Positions 1 through 12,799 are shown, counted from the first letter of the stretch. The stretch is DNA of 64,000 bases from Megascapheus bottae (GCA_024803745.1 JANJXV010000017.1:1261001-1325000), one strand, 5' to 3'. Notes: generated by a model from the letters alone, not told the origin. Translations and numbers: made by a program.

Positions 1-1005
1 TCTGAAGAAGAAACAAAAATGGCCTATAGACACATGAAGACATGCTCGACATCTCTGGTCATAAAAGAAATGCAAATCAAAACAACTCTAAGATTCCACC
101 ACACTCCAGTTAGAATGGCCAGGATCAAGAAAACTAATAACAACAGATGCTGGAGGGGATGGGCCAGGAGGGATCACTACTACACTGTTGGTGGGAGTGC
201 AAACTCGTTTAACCACTATGGAAAGCAGTATGGCAGTTCCTCAAAAGACTAAACATAGAGCTCACCTATGACCCAGTGATTTCATTACTTGGCATTTACC
301 CAACCATCCAGAAACAAGGGCATACTAAATCCACTAGCACAATGATGTTCACTGCAGCACTATTTACCATAGCAAAGATATGGAACCAACCCAGATGTCC
401 CTGAGTAGATGAATGGATCAACAAGATGTGGTATTTGTATACAATGGAATTCTATGCTGCTGTCAGAAAGAATGACATTGCTCCATTTGTAAGGAAATAG
501 AAAGACTTAGAAAAAATCATATTAAGTGAAGTAATCCAGACTCAAAGGAACTTAGGCTCAATGGTTTCCCTCATTTGTCATAATCAGTAGAAACCTTGGG
601 TTATCCTAGCAGTGATTTGCAATAGAAAAAAACCTAGATACATAAGACCATACAGTATGATGCTAAATGAAAGGACCTCTAGGACATAGAAACAAAAGCC
701 ATATAATGAGTAATTGTTGTCCTTAATATATTATATTACCTCTCATCTCTTTTGCTGTCCCTTGGTTATCTCATATTGTTACAGTATTTCACTTTCTTAT
801 CTGATATATTGGATATATGCGTATTTGGTTATTTGAAATTGGATAGAGATGGGGGGGTGGAAACAAGATAAGGGATGGTGGTGGGGGTGAGGGAAATGGG
901 GACCAAGACATGAGAAGGGTATCAATGTATGTGAAGTAATGCACCTTCTATCTGGTGAATATAATGTAACCCTTCTATTAATTACAATAAAAATATGAAA
1001 AAAAA
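1..1005 (+). mobile_element. LINE-1 type A, 3' end (5' part outside window)
   Basis: The end of L1 ORF2 (C-terminal region after the reverse transcriptase) runs from position 1 to a TAG at 588-590, followed by a 3' UTR and an A-rich tail ending near 1005. The 3' UTR has the G/A-rich purine tract (about 847-905) and the terminal attacaataaaaa shared with the copies at 31544, 42726 and 54447. The reading frame is broken near 160-175 and carries further stops, so the copy is dead. The left end lies outside the window, so its TSD cannot be tested. Confidence 0.93.
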
Positions 1006-1294
1006 TCACCTGTTTCCCCCTATGTCTCTTTTTCTTTCTTTTTTCCCCTGAGAATCTTTGAGAGTACTGGGAAATAATTCCAATGCACTCCTTTTGTTTT
1101 CCTTTAAAAGCAATATCAGCAGAAAATTGTATAGAAGAGAAAATCATTAGTTGGAAACATCTTTTCAAAGTACATTAGGAAAGATTAGAAAGGAATGGCT
1201 ACTTAAGGGTGCTATCTGTGTCAATGGGTTTCCCTCTACCTGGTAAATCCCTTCCTGGAGCCTCAGTTTCTCCTGTCTCAAAAGGAACTAACAG

Positions 1295-1508
1295 GGTCCA
1301 GGAGTTTGGCCTACTGGTAGAGTGCTTGCCTAGCATGCTCAAAGACCCGAATTTGATTACTGGGTACCACATCTAGAGAAAAGCCAGAAGTGGTGCTGCA
1401 GCTCAAGTGGTACAGCAGTAGCTTTGAGAAAAACACAAGCGCAGTGCTCAGGCCCTGAGTTCATGACCCATGAGTGCCAAAAATATCCCCCAACAACAAC
1501 AAAAAAAC
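1295..1508 (+). mobile_element. IDL-Geo SINE
   Basis: Dimeric SINE. The tRNA-like left half (tttggcctactggtagagtg, then a diverged B box) is followed by the Geo half (agaagtggtgctgcagctca) and an (AAC)n/A tail. It is moderately diverged. Confidence 0.88.
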
Positions 1509-1559
1509 TAACAGAAGATATTTCTTCAAACACTCAAGCTCTGTCATTTTCTTTTCACT

Positions 1560-1755
1560 TTTTCTTTCCTTTTTTTTTTGGTTTGGCAATATTAGAACTT
1601 TCACTCTGAGCCTGGGCCTAAATCACGACTCCACTTCTGGCTTTATTTTGGTGGTTAATTGGAGATAAGAGTCTCGTGGATTTCCTGACCCTGCTGGCTT
1701 TGAACAAGATCTTAACCTCCTGAGTAGCTAGGATTCCAAATGTGAGCTTCTTGTA
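1560..1755 (-). mobile_element. B1-Geo composite SINE, truncated
   Basis: Reverse-oriented copy: poly-T, a shortened Geo half (ctccacttctggctttattt), the linker ggttaattggagataagagt, then a B1-like half ending in cctcctgagtagctaggatt. Part of the Geo half is deleted. Confidence 0.75.
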
Positions 1756-2180
1756 TACAGTGCTAACTGTAATATTTTCTGAATTCTCTGACCTTCATTA
1801 TAAAGGACTTCTAGATAAAATTAGGAAATAGAACATATTTTAAATAATATTGGCCCATTGTATCCATATTTAAAATTTGCATTATTCTCTGTCCATGCAA
1901 ATTTCACCAAGAAAGCCTAAAAATCCAACAGGCTAAATGTTGGATATCTTTAACTCAGTTGGCTCTCAAATTTGGGAAGATGAGGGCAAGAATGGGTTTA
2001 GGCTTGGGTGAAAATTGGTAATACATTAGAATATTTGGGTTATCGTTACTAGGGCCAACAGGGGAAGTAGCCTTGGCATCTAGTGGCTTAAGTGTAGGAA
2101 TTCTACTAAGCATCCTACATTGCCTAAGTCAGCCTCCCTCCAACAAAGAATTATGTCACCCAGATCTTTACATGCTAAAT
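1756..2180. other. No recognised feature
   Basis: AT-rich single-copy-looking sequence. I see no repeat family, RNA gene or plausible exon. Confidence 0.5.
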
Positions 2181-2403
2181 CAACTCTGTCTCTTTTTTTG
2201 CCAATCTTGGGCCTTGAACTCAGGGCCTGGATACTTTCCTTGGGCTTTCTCAAGGCTAGAGCTCTACCACTTGAGCCACAGCACCAATTCTGACTTTATT
2301 TTTCTATGTATGTGGTACCAAGGAATCAAACCTGGGTCTTCATGCAAGCTAGGCAAGCACTCTACCACTAGGTTAAATTCCCAGCCACAACTCTGTCTCT
2401 TTT
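2181..2403 (-). mobile_element. IDL-Geo SINE with 16-bp TSD
   Basis: The SINE body is 2197-2387, in reverse orientation: T-run, Geo half, then the IDL half ending ctctaccactaggttaaatt. It is flanked by a perfect 16-bp direct repeat, caactctgtctctttt, at 2181-2196 and 2388-2403, as expected for L1-driven insertion. Confidence 0.93.
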
Positions 2404-3535
2404 ACCAAGGATTTTTTTCAGGGTGGGGAATGAGGTTTTCAATTTATTAAAGGAGTTTCAGTCACTTGTCACAAACCAAGTAAATGGTATGATTTATGTA
2501 CATGCACCAAGCCAAATGAGCCATTCCAGTAATGGTGAACTATTATATTTATAGTTTCTAAGTAATGAAAAATCCAGAGTTCACACTTAGCAGCTTAGCT
2601 GATATGTACACCAATGGAAATGGTCATCCTTGTTGTCATTTTGTTTTATTTTGTTGTTTTCATCACAAGTGTAACCTGAATGAATTTTAATACTTAATTA
2701 CTTTTTTAATTTGAAAGAAAAAAAGCAGAACCTATGGATCCCATTGATTAATCAGTAGATGTTATATATGTGACAGTTTTCAATTTTCCAATATCACTCA
2801 GCTAAAATCTAGGAATGGAAAATTTTGCCAAAAATTGCCTTCTATTTTGGAAAGGAATCAAAAAACATTCTTCCTATGCCTATTGCTGTGATCACCAAAG
2901 TAAAAGACAGAAAAAACATTTTTTGGAATTCTGCTACATTTTTTGTATGTTAATGATCACAGGATTGGAAAGATTCCCATAGAAAATATATACAAAAGAA
3001 ATGATATTTTTGTATTAAGTCTCTTAGAATGGTAGATTTTTTATCTGACTGACATAACATAACTTATCCTAAAGTGGTCATAAATTGGATCCTTCTGTCT
3101 ATACCATACCAACAAATACAGAAACATCTGCCTCCATGTATGATAAATTCTCATACTTTAAGTACTCTCAGTTATTTTCATTTCATTTTTATTATGCTTG
3201 CATGGCTGTACAAAAGGGTTTCAACTCAACATATCAGTTTATAACTACACTGATCAAAGTAAATTTCACCTCTTCTATTGCTCTTACAATTTCTCTAGAT
3301 CTTTCCCATCTCAATTACTTCTTTTTCTGCATGTAGTCTCCTCAACATCTTTCTCTCTGTCAACAAATGTTCCAGCTTTAAAGAATTCATTTTGTTAAAA
3401 CTAAAAGTTAGTTGTTCAAATGACTCATAATCTTAGAATATACCCCTGGGAATATCAAATATTAGGGAATTTGTTTGTGTATATTAGCATATGACCCTGT
3501 ATATGTTTTCAAATACATATATAATTTGTATGTAA
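2404..3535. other. No recognised feature
   Basis: AT-rich sequence with scattered short chance reading frames. I see no family match or exon-like structure. Confidence 0.5.
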
Positions 3536-3539
3536 TTTC

Positions 3540-3850
3540 TATACATGAGAAGAAAGATTTTGCTTCTGTCCCACTAAGTCTTATTTACTTCACTTAACAT
3601 GTTTCTCTGGTCCAATGAATAAGATACCTTTGCATATATGTATGAGTGTGTATGCATATGTATCATATTTTCTTGACCTACTCATCTTTTATAGGACATT
3701 TTTGTTTACACAACCTGGGTATGGTGAATAGTGCTGCAATGAACATGGTTATGCAAGTGTCTTCATCCTATTCTGACTTGCAATCTTTTTGAGAAATGCC
3801 CCAGGGTGGTATTGCTGGATTATAGGTTAATTCTATGTTTAGTCATTTTG
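3540..3850 (-). mobile_element. Old LINE-1 ORF2 3' end relic
   Basis: Reverse-strand match to the end of L1 ORF2, including atggtgaatagtgctgcaat, followed by ggtattgctggattataggt. It is strongly diverged, has no clear ends and is older than the type A copies. Confidence 0.75.
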
Positions 3851-4599
3851 CTGTATTCTGTCTATATTCTGAGAACACTACGTCAATGACTATGTTGGTA
3901 CAACCTTTAGCCCCAAGTACTGACTATCCTTCTAGATGGTAGAAACAGGAAGGTCAGTGAACACATTTTCATGAAGCATCCAGAGAGAACATTTTGGGTT
4001 GGATGCATGGATTAGTTGGGAAAGAGCTAGCAAATGATTCATAATGTCAGGTACGAAGTTAGAGCCCCTGTCTTGCACCAAAAAAAATAATAATAATAAG
4101 GAAACGTATAACTAAATAGTACACTTGATGATCATTGAAGAATTTTGGTGTGTTGTATATTATCACTTAAATCCCTTCAATAATTTTTCTTTTATAATCT
4201 TTCACTCTGTTTAGTAAAGAGCATTATTAAGCATCCTTCCTTGATAACAACCATCTCTGATTTAAATTCTTGCAATATGTTATACCCAGGGTTATCCTAA
4301 GTATAGTTAGAGAACTTGATAATTAATTTCGAATAATGAGGTCATTTTACTGCTTTATGTACCTTTTTTTACTGTCAGGAGGATTTCTCTGGTCAAGAGG
4401 CTCACCTTGAAATCACTAGATATTTATTTCAACTTCTCTATCTGAAACACCAGTCTCAACTGTTTAGATAAATGGAGAACATTTCATCCCACCTTACACA
4501 AATATTGCCATGTCCCTAGTTGACTCATGTTATTGCTGCCTTTGCTAATTTCTTTTCTTTTCTCTTTTAGTTTTAGGTTGTGACTTGGATCATTCCATA
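3851..4599. other. No recognised feature; short (AAT)n run
   Basis: Only an A8(TAA)n run near 4080-4099 stands out. The rest is AT-rich and unrecognised. Confidence 0.5.
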
Positions 4600-4800
4600 C
4601 CTTTCTTTAAAATTCGATTTAATTTTCTTAAAAAAGCAATGTACAGAGGTGTTGCAATTACGTATATAAGGTAGTGAGTACATTTCTTATAGAACATTGT
4701 TACCCCCATTCATGTTTTTCTCCTACTTTCTCTCCCTCCCAACGCACTCCCCCAAAGTTGGAAAGTTAATTTCCAACATGTTTTGGAATTATCACTGCTG
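4600..4800 (-). mobile_element. LINE-1 type B 3'-UTR relic
   Basis: The reverse-oriented type B tail is recognised by ggtagtgagtacatttctta followed by the pyrimidine-rich ctactttctctccctcccaa. The same order is seen at 17180, 24225 and 45700. Confidence 0.65.
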
Positions 4801-5394
4801 CATTGGTTCAGTGAAAATCTGATATAGGAGTTCTCAAACTTTTGGCAGGTCATTTCTCCAATGTATTTCTTCCACTGCTTCTAAAATAGAACAAATGATT
4901 TTGATAGTGGATAATCTTGTAATATTATAAGACCTTCCACAGGTATGTTTAATTCCTAAACCAGAGAAATTAAAATTCAATAGATAATTTTGGCAAAGGG
5001 GACAGACATTAACTCCATGCAAGAAATATTCAAGTCATCTACTGATAAAAGATGACAAAGCTAAATAAGTCAGAATATCTAACGCCCCTCTGTTCTCAAA
5101 GTGCTCAGTTTAAAAACTGTAGGGATAACATACTTGCCTACTTTTCACTGAAAGAATATAATAATGTATTTATAAGTTTGTTTTCCCCAGATTGAAATGT
5201 GACATTCAGGGCTGGGAAATGCAACTTAATTCCTTGGGCACAAAGAAGGTATTTGATTGATTGATTGATTGAACACTACTATTTTATTTTACCTCATTTG
5301 CCAGGCTTACATATATTGTATCATTTACTCTGTCTCTCAAATTGATTATGCATTGAGGAATGATCATTAGAAATCACCAATCAGAGCTCTTTGC
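4801..5394. other. No recognised feature
   Basis: Unrecognised sequence with a short (TTGA)4-like run at about 5252-5270. Confidence 0.45.
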
Positions 5395-5699
5395 CAATAT
5401 CTGTTTTTTTACAGTTTATTAACATTGTTTTTTACATCATATTTCAAATGACATGTTTAACAAACAAGAATTCAAGAAGGGGATCTCTATATAGAATCAC
5501 TGGCACTTACTTTTTAGAATATAATCAAAATTAGGGTAAGGGTTTGTATATCATAGATATATATTACACTGTGTAATAAAACATTATGTTTATAGAGTCA
5601 TAGGTTTTTATGTCTATGCAGTTGTGTTTATCTCCAATACCATGCCCATAGCATTGGGTATACAAATTTTGAGTCCTCGCTCTTGTACTGTATGGATCT

Positions 5700-5847
5700 A
5701 ATAGCCACATATTAAGGATACCATGTGCCTTTTGTTCCTTTGGGCTTGAATTGTCTCACTCAACATGATTCACTCTAGATTCATCCACTTTCCTGCAAAT
5801 GCCAGTATTTTATCTTGTCTGATGGCTATGTGGAATTCCATTTTATA

Positions 5848-5878
<31 letters not shown>

Positions 5879-7848
5879 CACATTTTCTGTATCCATTCAT
5901 CTGCAGTAGGGCATCTGGGTTGTTTCCATCACTTAACTATTGTGAATAGTGCAGCGATAAACATAGCTGAGCAGGTGTCCTTATCATATCTTGGGTTATG
6001 ATGCTCAGGGTAGATGTCCAAAAGTGGTATAGTGGGATCATAGGGAAGGTCAATTTTCAGCTCTTTAAGAAACCTCCACACTGCTTTCCAGAGTGGCTGA
6101 ACTAGTTTACAATCCCACCAGCAGTGCAGTAGGGTTCCTTTTTCTCCACAACCCTGCCAGCAACTGTCATTGTCTGAGTTCAAAATCTTGACTATTCTTG
6201 TTGGGGTTAGGTGGTATCTTAGGGTTGTTTTTATTTGCAATTCCTATATGACCATGGATGATGAGCATTTTCTCATATGCTTTTCTGATGTTTTAACCTC
6301 TTCTTTTGATAAGTCTCTCTTTAGTTCTCTTGGCCATTTAGTGAATGGTTTGTTGGGTTTGAGGAGGATTAGTTTCTTGAGTTCCCTGTAGATACTGGAT
6401 ATTAAGCATTTGTCAGATGTATTGTTGGTAAATAACTTTTCCCAGTTGGTTGTCTGTCTCTGTACTTTTGTGTCTATTTTGTATCTGTGCAGAAACTTAT
6501 TTTTTTAGGTTCCAGTGTCTCTCCTACTCTATCATGTAGCGGTTTCACGGTTTCTGGTCTGACATTGAGGTCTTTAATCCACTTTGAGTTAATGCTTGTG
6601 CATGGTGAAAGGCTAGGGTCAATTTTTAGTATTTTGCATGTGGCTGCCCAGTTTTGCCAGCACCAATAATTGAATAGACTGTGTTTGTTCCACTGTATAT
6701 CTTTGGCTCCTTTGTGAAATACAAGTTGCCTATAGGTATGTGGTTCTATTTCTGGATCTTCTGTTCTGTTCCATTGATCTTCTGGTCTATTTTTGTGCCA
6801 ATACCATGCAGTTTTTGTTATTATGGCTCTATAGTAGAGTTTGAAGTCTGGTATTGCAATACCACCAGCATTGCTCTTTTTGCCTATAATTGTTTTGGCT
6901 ATTCTAGATCTTTTCTTGTCCATATGAACCTTTGGATTGTATCTTCTATTTCAGCAAAAAATGTCTTTGGGATTTTGACGGGGTTTGCATTGAATTTGTA
7001 TGTCAATGTTGGCAGTATAGCCATTTTCACTATTTTGGTTCTCCCTAACGATGTCTTCTTTAATTTCTTTTGTTAGACTTTTATAGTTTTCATTAAATAA
7101 TTCCTTTACATCTTTGGTTAAGTTAATTCCTAAGTATTTTATTTTATCCTTTTGGGGGCTATTGTGAATGGGATCATTTTCTTGCTTTGGCCTTCTGTTT
7201 GTGTATTATTGGTGTACAAGAAGGCTACTGACTTCTGGAGGTTAATTGTGTATCTTGCCACTGTGATAAAGTAGTTTATTAATTCTAGGAGTTTGGGAGT
7301 GGAGCTTATTGGGTCACTCAAGTCATCTGCAAATAGGGATTGTTTAATTTCTTCTTTCCCTATGTGGATCCCTTTGATGTCCTTTTCTTGCCTTATTGTT
7401 CTTGCTAAGGGTTCCAGCACTATATTGAAGAGAAGTGGACAGAGTGGGCATCCATATCTAGTTGCTGATTTTAAGGTGAATGGTTCCAGTCTTTCACCAT
7501 TTAGTATAATACTGGCTATAGGTTTGTCATATATGGCTTTAATTATTTTAAGGAATGTATCTCTTATTCCTATTTTTTCTAGTGCTTTCAACATGAATGG
7601 ATGTTGTATTCTGTCAAATGACTCTCCATGTCCAGAGAAATTACTATATGATTCTTATCCTTAGCTCTATTGATGTGATGCATTACATTGATTGATTTGC
7701 AAATGTTAAACCAGCCTTGCATGTGTGGGATGAAGCCTACTTGATCGTAGTGTATAATTTTTAAAATTTGTTTCTGGATTCTGTTGGCCAGTATTTTATT
7801 GAGGAGTTTTCATCTGTGTTCATTAAACAGATAGGTCTGTAGTTTTCT
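5700..7848 (-). pseudogene. Decayed L1 ORF2 (reverse transcriptase to C-terminus)
   Basis: The minus-strand frames 7594-7139, 6923-6474 and 6240-5929 together cover the ORF2p RT domain and downstream regions. The RT active-site motif is still readable as SLFADD near 7325-7345, but the residues that normally follow it are deleted ([13 protein letters not shown]). The [12 protein letters not shown] block near 6850 and the LLHCWWDCKLVQPLWKAVW block near 6110 are typical L1 ORF2 landmarks. Frameshifts and stops separate the frames, so no functional protein is made. In the family, ORF2p supplies the endonuclease and reverse transcriptase for target-primed reverse transcription. Confidence 0.9.
5848..5880. 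repeat. (AT)n microsatellite inside L1
   Basis: About 16 AT units in the end-of-ORF2 region, where sister copies have a short tatatata. The array therefore grew from L1 sequence. Confidence 0.9.
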
Positions 7849-7865
7849 CAATATCTGTTTTTTTA

Positions 7866-8654
7866 TTTCATGTTGTTTTGGGGATAATGTTGACTGCATA
7901 ACTTCACAATACTGAACAAGAAGCGGGCAAGGAATTGAGATTTAAGACAGAAAGATGTTATGTTATACAGTAATAAAATATTAAGACAGGAGTCTAAAAA
8001 TAAAATTCTAGAATGTACATAATCTTCTCAAACTGAGGAAGTAAAAAAAAGAGACCTCAAGATTTCTCTGTCTCATGACTTCTCTGATATTAGTTATGTT
8101 TTATGGCAATATGTAAGTGGTAACAGCAAAATGTTTAACGATCTTTTTGTTGCCATAAACAAGGAGCCATGTAACTCACAAAAAATAAGAATACAGGAGA
8201 CTCTAAAATACTTTGCAAACAAAATGTTCTAGAAATGTAATGCCTTCCAAAAGGGCCATTGCATTTGATAGGATTATCTTGGAATTACAAATGGAGACCT
8301 GATTTTAGGAACAGAATAAACAACTAGAGAACATGTCCTGAAAAGCCAAATGAAGCACCTGGGTCTAAGTTGTTCTTTCTATGCCATTCTTTCTGCTTGG
8401 TTCTTTGTCTCTGTCTGTCTCTTTCTCTCCTTTCCCCCTTGCCTTTCTTCATTTTCCTGCCTTTTCCTTTCTGCCTTCCTTCTTTTCTTTTTCTATTCCT
8501 TTCATTGTATGAGAACAAAAACATTTACCTATCGTGACAAAAATAGCATTCAATTTACTGAAGATATAGAACAAATCCTCACAGTACGATTTTTTAATTT
8601 AAGTACTATAATACTTTTGTGTGGGGAGGGTGTGTACGTGTATATGTGTGCTAG
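7866..8654. other. Unrecognised; CT-rich block
   Basis: No family is recognised. A pyrimidine-rich stretch (about 8395-8500, ctgtctctttctctcctttc-like) is low complexity. Confidence 0.5.
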
Positions 8655-8785
8655 TTCTGGCATGATTGGAGATAAGAGTCTCACAGCCTTTCTTGCCTGG
8701 GATGGCTTTGAATCATGGCTTTCAGTCTCAGCCCCCTGAGTAACTAGGATTAGAAGCGTGAGCTATTGATACCCCATTAGCTTTT
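8655..8785 (-). mobile_element. B1-like SINE half
   Basis: The linker ttggagataagagtctcaca and a reverse B1-like half ending ctgagtaactaggattagaa. The Geo half is missing or unrecognisable. Confidence 0.7.
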
Positions 8786-9714
8786 TAAAGCAAGCTTAAG
8801 TAATTCATTATTTATAAATATACTAACTTAAGCAATATGGACAGCAAAAATGCCTTGTAGGAGAATGTCAGTGGTTCAATTAATAAACACACTGAATTAT
8901 CTCATGTTAGAATGTAATTCTACAGCTTCTTCCATGAGAAGGGAAATCTGTTTCCTCATTTCACTAATCTGTAAATTGATTTGTCCTAAAATGAGATGGA
9001 AGGGATTGTGTGTCATATTTGAGCCTCAAGGTTTTGAACATCTTTGCTCTCAATCTTATATTCCCCATTAATGTCCCAGAAGCATAGTTGAGTTCATTGG
9101 AAGAAGCAAGACAATGTGGAGGTGATCCATAATACTTTAGCTGAGGACTATATCAATGGCAAGTACATGACCAACTAATTTCTCAACTATATTACAGAGC
9201 TCAGCTAATATCAGCAGGCTTCCTACCTAACACACAGCTTACCTCACACATGAGCTAGTTAGGCTGACAACCATTCAGCTAAACAACAGAGTCATAAGCA
9301 GAATTACATATTGCTTCAAGCTCCTCCATTTTCAGGTGTTTTATTATACAGCATCCAACTAATATAAGTCTCATGTTTATCTCCTTCCTTGAATAACTAG
9401 TTTACCTGATATTTCCTAGTTCTATGAGCTGATAATGTACATACCCTGGACATATAGTTTGTAACTATCATGTTGCAGTAAATGCTTAAATATCACCCCT
9501 CTATTCAAAAGAGTGATTATTTATTTTATGATGATTCTCATACATAATTGTAATTCATAGGGATCCTTGGTTTATCATAAATAATAAAGAGGAAATGCTG
9601 AATCATGGACAAAACAGTAAAGTATCACATGAGTGTTGTTAATATCAACTCCTTTGCTCTTTGTGATAAAACTTTTTCCTTTCATACTTATGAATATTTT
9701 AAGACATGACTAAA
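8786..9714. other. No recognised feature
   Basis: AT-rich sequence without recognised repeats or exons. Confidence 0.5.
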
Positions 9715-9957
9715 TTCCAGGAATGCAAGAATCATTCAACAGAAGCAGATAAATAAGAATGTATAACAATAATAAAATTAAAAATAAAAGTCATATGATC
9801 ATCTAAACAGATACAAAAAATATTGATAAAAATGTAGCATTTTTTTATAATAAAAGCCTCAACAAGCTAGGTATAGAAAAATCATACTTTAACTTATGAA
9901 GGGTTATATATGATACACTCATAGGAATATCATATAGAATTACAAAAATACTTCCTC

Positions 9958-10146
9958 TAGCCAGGTGCAATTAATTCATACCTGTAATCCTTGCTGAGAT
10001 CTGAGAATCATGGCTCATATCCAGCTAGGCAGGAAAGTCCGTGAGGCTCCTATCTCCAAATAGCAAAAGTTTGGTTTGGTAGAGTGATAGCCTTGAGCAA
10101 AAGTATTTCAAGAAAAGTGCCCAGGCCCTGAGTTCAGGCCCCGGAA

Positions 10147-10148
<2 letters not shown>
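9958..10148 (+). mobile_element. B1-Geo composite SINE
   Basis: Forward B1-like half (cctgtaatccttgctgagat), linker, and a Geo half with gagtgatagccttgagcaaa and ggccctgagttcaggccccg. It is inserted in the old L1, and its tail grades into the microsatellite that follows. Confidence 0.85.

Positions 10149-10240
<92 letters not shown>
10149..10240. repeat. (TC)n(CA)n compound microsatellite
   Basis: A run of about 28 CT units followed by about 17 CA units, at the 3' end of the SINE. Confidence 0.97.
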
Positions 10241-10241
<1 letters not shown>

Positions 10242-11255
10242 TTTGTCTGAAGTGAGGACTAAGATTATTCACTCCTACTCTTTAAAAATAATAATATAGT
10301 GCAAGAATGTCTAGTGAAAGAGTAAGAGAAAAAATTTAAAGCCATACAGAAAGGAAAAGAGGAAGTCAAATTATTCATAGCTGCAATGGATTGTATTTTA
10401 CACATAGAAAAGACCCAAGTAAAAGACTATCAAAACTTCAGTAACGTAACACACAAAAATCACCTAGATTTAATATGTTCTGGACAGTATTTGATGATTA
10501 GGAGCTCATCAAATCAAACATACTAAAATATCTAGAAATAAACTTAACCAAGGAAGTGAAATACCTCTATAATAAAAATTACAAAGCATTAACAAAGATG
10601 TGACCGACCACAAAACAGAATGATATCTGTCTTTGGATTAGAAGAATTTATATTGGTATAATGTTCATACAAACTAAAGCAATCTAGATTAATGTACTCC
10701 ATCAAAATAATACTGACATATCCTTGGCAAATTTCATAGCAATCTTGAACACAAAGTAAAAGGAAAAGCTGGAGGCATCATAAAACAAGATTTGAAGATA
10801 TACTATAGGTCATGGTAACTAAACTAGAATGGTATTTGTATAAAAACAGATAAAAACCCCACAGGAACAGAAGTGAATTCTCAGAAATAAACCTATGCCC
10901 TACAAAGCTGTTAAAGACAGGCTTTGGAGAAATGCTGTTCTTTTTGACAAATGGTATGGAGAAAATTGGGCATCAACATGCAGATTGAAAATTGGTCCAT
11001 ATCTCTTGTTTTGTAGAAAACAAAAGTAAAAAGCATAAAAAATTAATTTAAGACCTGACACTCTATAGTTCTAGAAGAAAATACATGACAAACATTTCCA
11101 GACATTGGCATGGGTAATTATTTTCTGGATAAGATTACAATAGCATAGGAAACAAAAACAAAGTTGACAAATGGGATTATATCAAACAAACAGCTTCTGC
11201 ATACAAAGGGAACAGAGTGAAGAGAGAACCATTAAAATGGGAGAAATTGCTTGTG

Positions 11256-11827
11256 GCACAAGCTGCTATGTCAGAAACACAGGTAGACATGGTATATCTT
11301 TCCATAAAGTTGGAATTTACTGAATAATAAAAAGTTCATAAGCTCTGTCAATTTTCATGTCATTAGTATGTCCAGTATTATTGATTTCTTTGATTGTCCT
11401 GAGCCATTAACAACCTGGCTTCTTTTATTCCCATCTTTACTTATATCTCTGAATTTATACAATAGGCTAATATAGAGGCTATAAGATTCCAAGGAAAGGG
11501 CTAATGCAGCTGTAGGGTTCAAGAGGCATTATGGAAGAGAAGAGAGCTGATATAAATGCACAGTAATTCAATGAAGCTGGTTGGAGAAGACACAAAAGTA
11601 AGGAACCCATAGATAAGGCCTGATGCTGTCATAATACAGTGCTAATTCAAGAAATTGATCTCTGAAATTGTTTCCCGGCTTACTGGAACCTGATAGACTG
11701 AGGGAATGCAATATTAGTGGGTCTTATTGTAGGGGATTTAGCTGAATGCTAAGAACAGACTTGGGAGTTTATTGACTGATCTTTGACAAATAAACTAGGT
11801 AATTGATGATGAGTGGTCATGTTCCAC
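11256..11827. other. No recognised feature
   Basis: Unrecognised single-copy-looking sequence lying between two old L1 relics. Confidence 0.45.
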
Positions 11828-12295
11828 CAAACGTATCCACATGCAAAAATTGAAGCTAGAGTCTTTTATATCACTTGGCACCAGCACCAATTCAAAATAA
11901 ATCAAAGATTTCAATGTGAGACCTGAAACTATGAAAATATTATGAGAAACATTAGTACGGGGAATACTTAGGGCTCTTGGGCAGAGATAGAAACTTTGTG
12001 TAAAGATCCTGAGAACAGAAAATCAAAGAAAGACTTGATAAATGAGACTCCATAACAAAACACACAACAAAGGACATAGTCAACAAACTAGAAAGACAGC
12101 CTACAGAATTGAGATTTTTGCCAGCTACTCATCAGACAAGGGCCTAATATCCCAAATATACAGAGTTCTTAAAAATTAAATCCTCAATAAACTAACAACC
12201 CAATTAAAATTGGCTAATGAGCCAAAGAATCTTTTCAGAAGAAGTGAAAATGGCCAACAAACATGAATAAATGCTCAACATCTCTGCCTGGATTT
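11828..12295 (+). mobile_element. Second old LINE-1 ORF2 relic
   Basis: Plus-strand ORF2 3'-half sequence (atttcaatgtgagacctgaa; aaagaatcttttcagaagaa; aatgctcaacatctctgcct). It overlaps the ORF2 segment already present at 9715-11255, so it is a separate insertion. Confidence 0.78.
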
Positions 12296-12607
12296 TGTAG
12301 AACCAGTGGATTAAGGTCAAAAGCGTGGAGAACAATTTTAGGTGGTTCCTGCAGAAAACTTGGAAATAGATGATGGGTTAATCTGGACTAGGTTTGGAAA
12401 GGAGTAATAGAGTCTCAGATGTATAAAATTGGATGATTTATCAAGTTTGTTATTCACTGTGACGATTGCATGAAGAAGTGAAAGTGTCTGGAAACTTCTG
12501 GAAGGTGATGCTGAGCTTGGGGAGATAAGGATGATGAATCTTTTTGGAGACAGTGAGTTTGAATATTCACTGGATTGTTTGAATACAATCATGATGTATA
12601 ATGAAGA
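12296..12607. other. No recognised feature
   Basis: Unrecognised sequence with an 84-codon minus-strand open frame (12338-12592) that has no recognisable domain. I treat it as chance. Confidence 0.45.
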
Positions 12608-12795
12608 GTCAAATCTGTAATCCTAAGTACTTAGGAGGCTGAGATATGAGAATTACAGTTTGAAGCCAGCCTGGACAATTAACCACCAGAAAATGTGATG
12701 CTGCAGCTCTAAGTAGTAAACTGCTAGCCTGGAGTAGAAAGAGCTAAGAGGCAGCACCCATACCTTGCTCAAGCCACAAAACTAACAAAAATTAG
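12608..12795 (+). mobile_element. B1-Geo composite SINE
   Basis: Forward copy: tctgtaatcctaagtacttaggaggctgag-like B1 half, aattaaccaccagaaaatgt linker, and a degraded Geo half. Confidence 0.82.
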
Positions 12796-12799
12796 AGAG

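Larger units (their letters stand above)
5395..7865 (-). mobile_element. LINE-1 type C, 5'-truncated, with TSD
   Basis: A 2.4-kb L1 insertion (5412-7848) flanked by a perfect 17-bp duplication, caatatctgttttttta, at 5395-5411 and 7849-7865. On the minus strand the element enters in the ORF2 reverse transcriptase domain, runs through the ORF2 C-terminus (to about 5700) and ends with a 3' UTR that differs from types A and B. That 3' UTR recurs at 44950. A T-run at 5428-5433 is the first A-tail. The 16 bases 5412-5427 lie between it and the TSD (see findings). Confidence 0.92.
9715..11255 (+). mobile_element. Old LINE-1 ORF2 relic, interrupted
   Basis: Plus-strand, heavily diverged ORF2 sequence. 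It starts in the RT region (aaattccaggaatgcaagaa; catatgatcatctaaacaga) and continues after the SINE and microsatellite through aaaatatctagaaataaact to atgggattatatcaaac. The frame has many stops. It predates the SINE at 9958. Confidence 0.8.
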
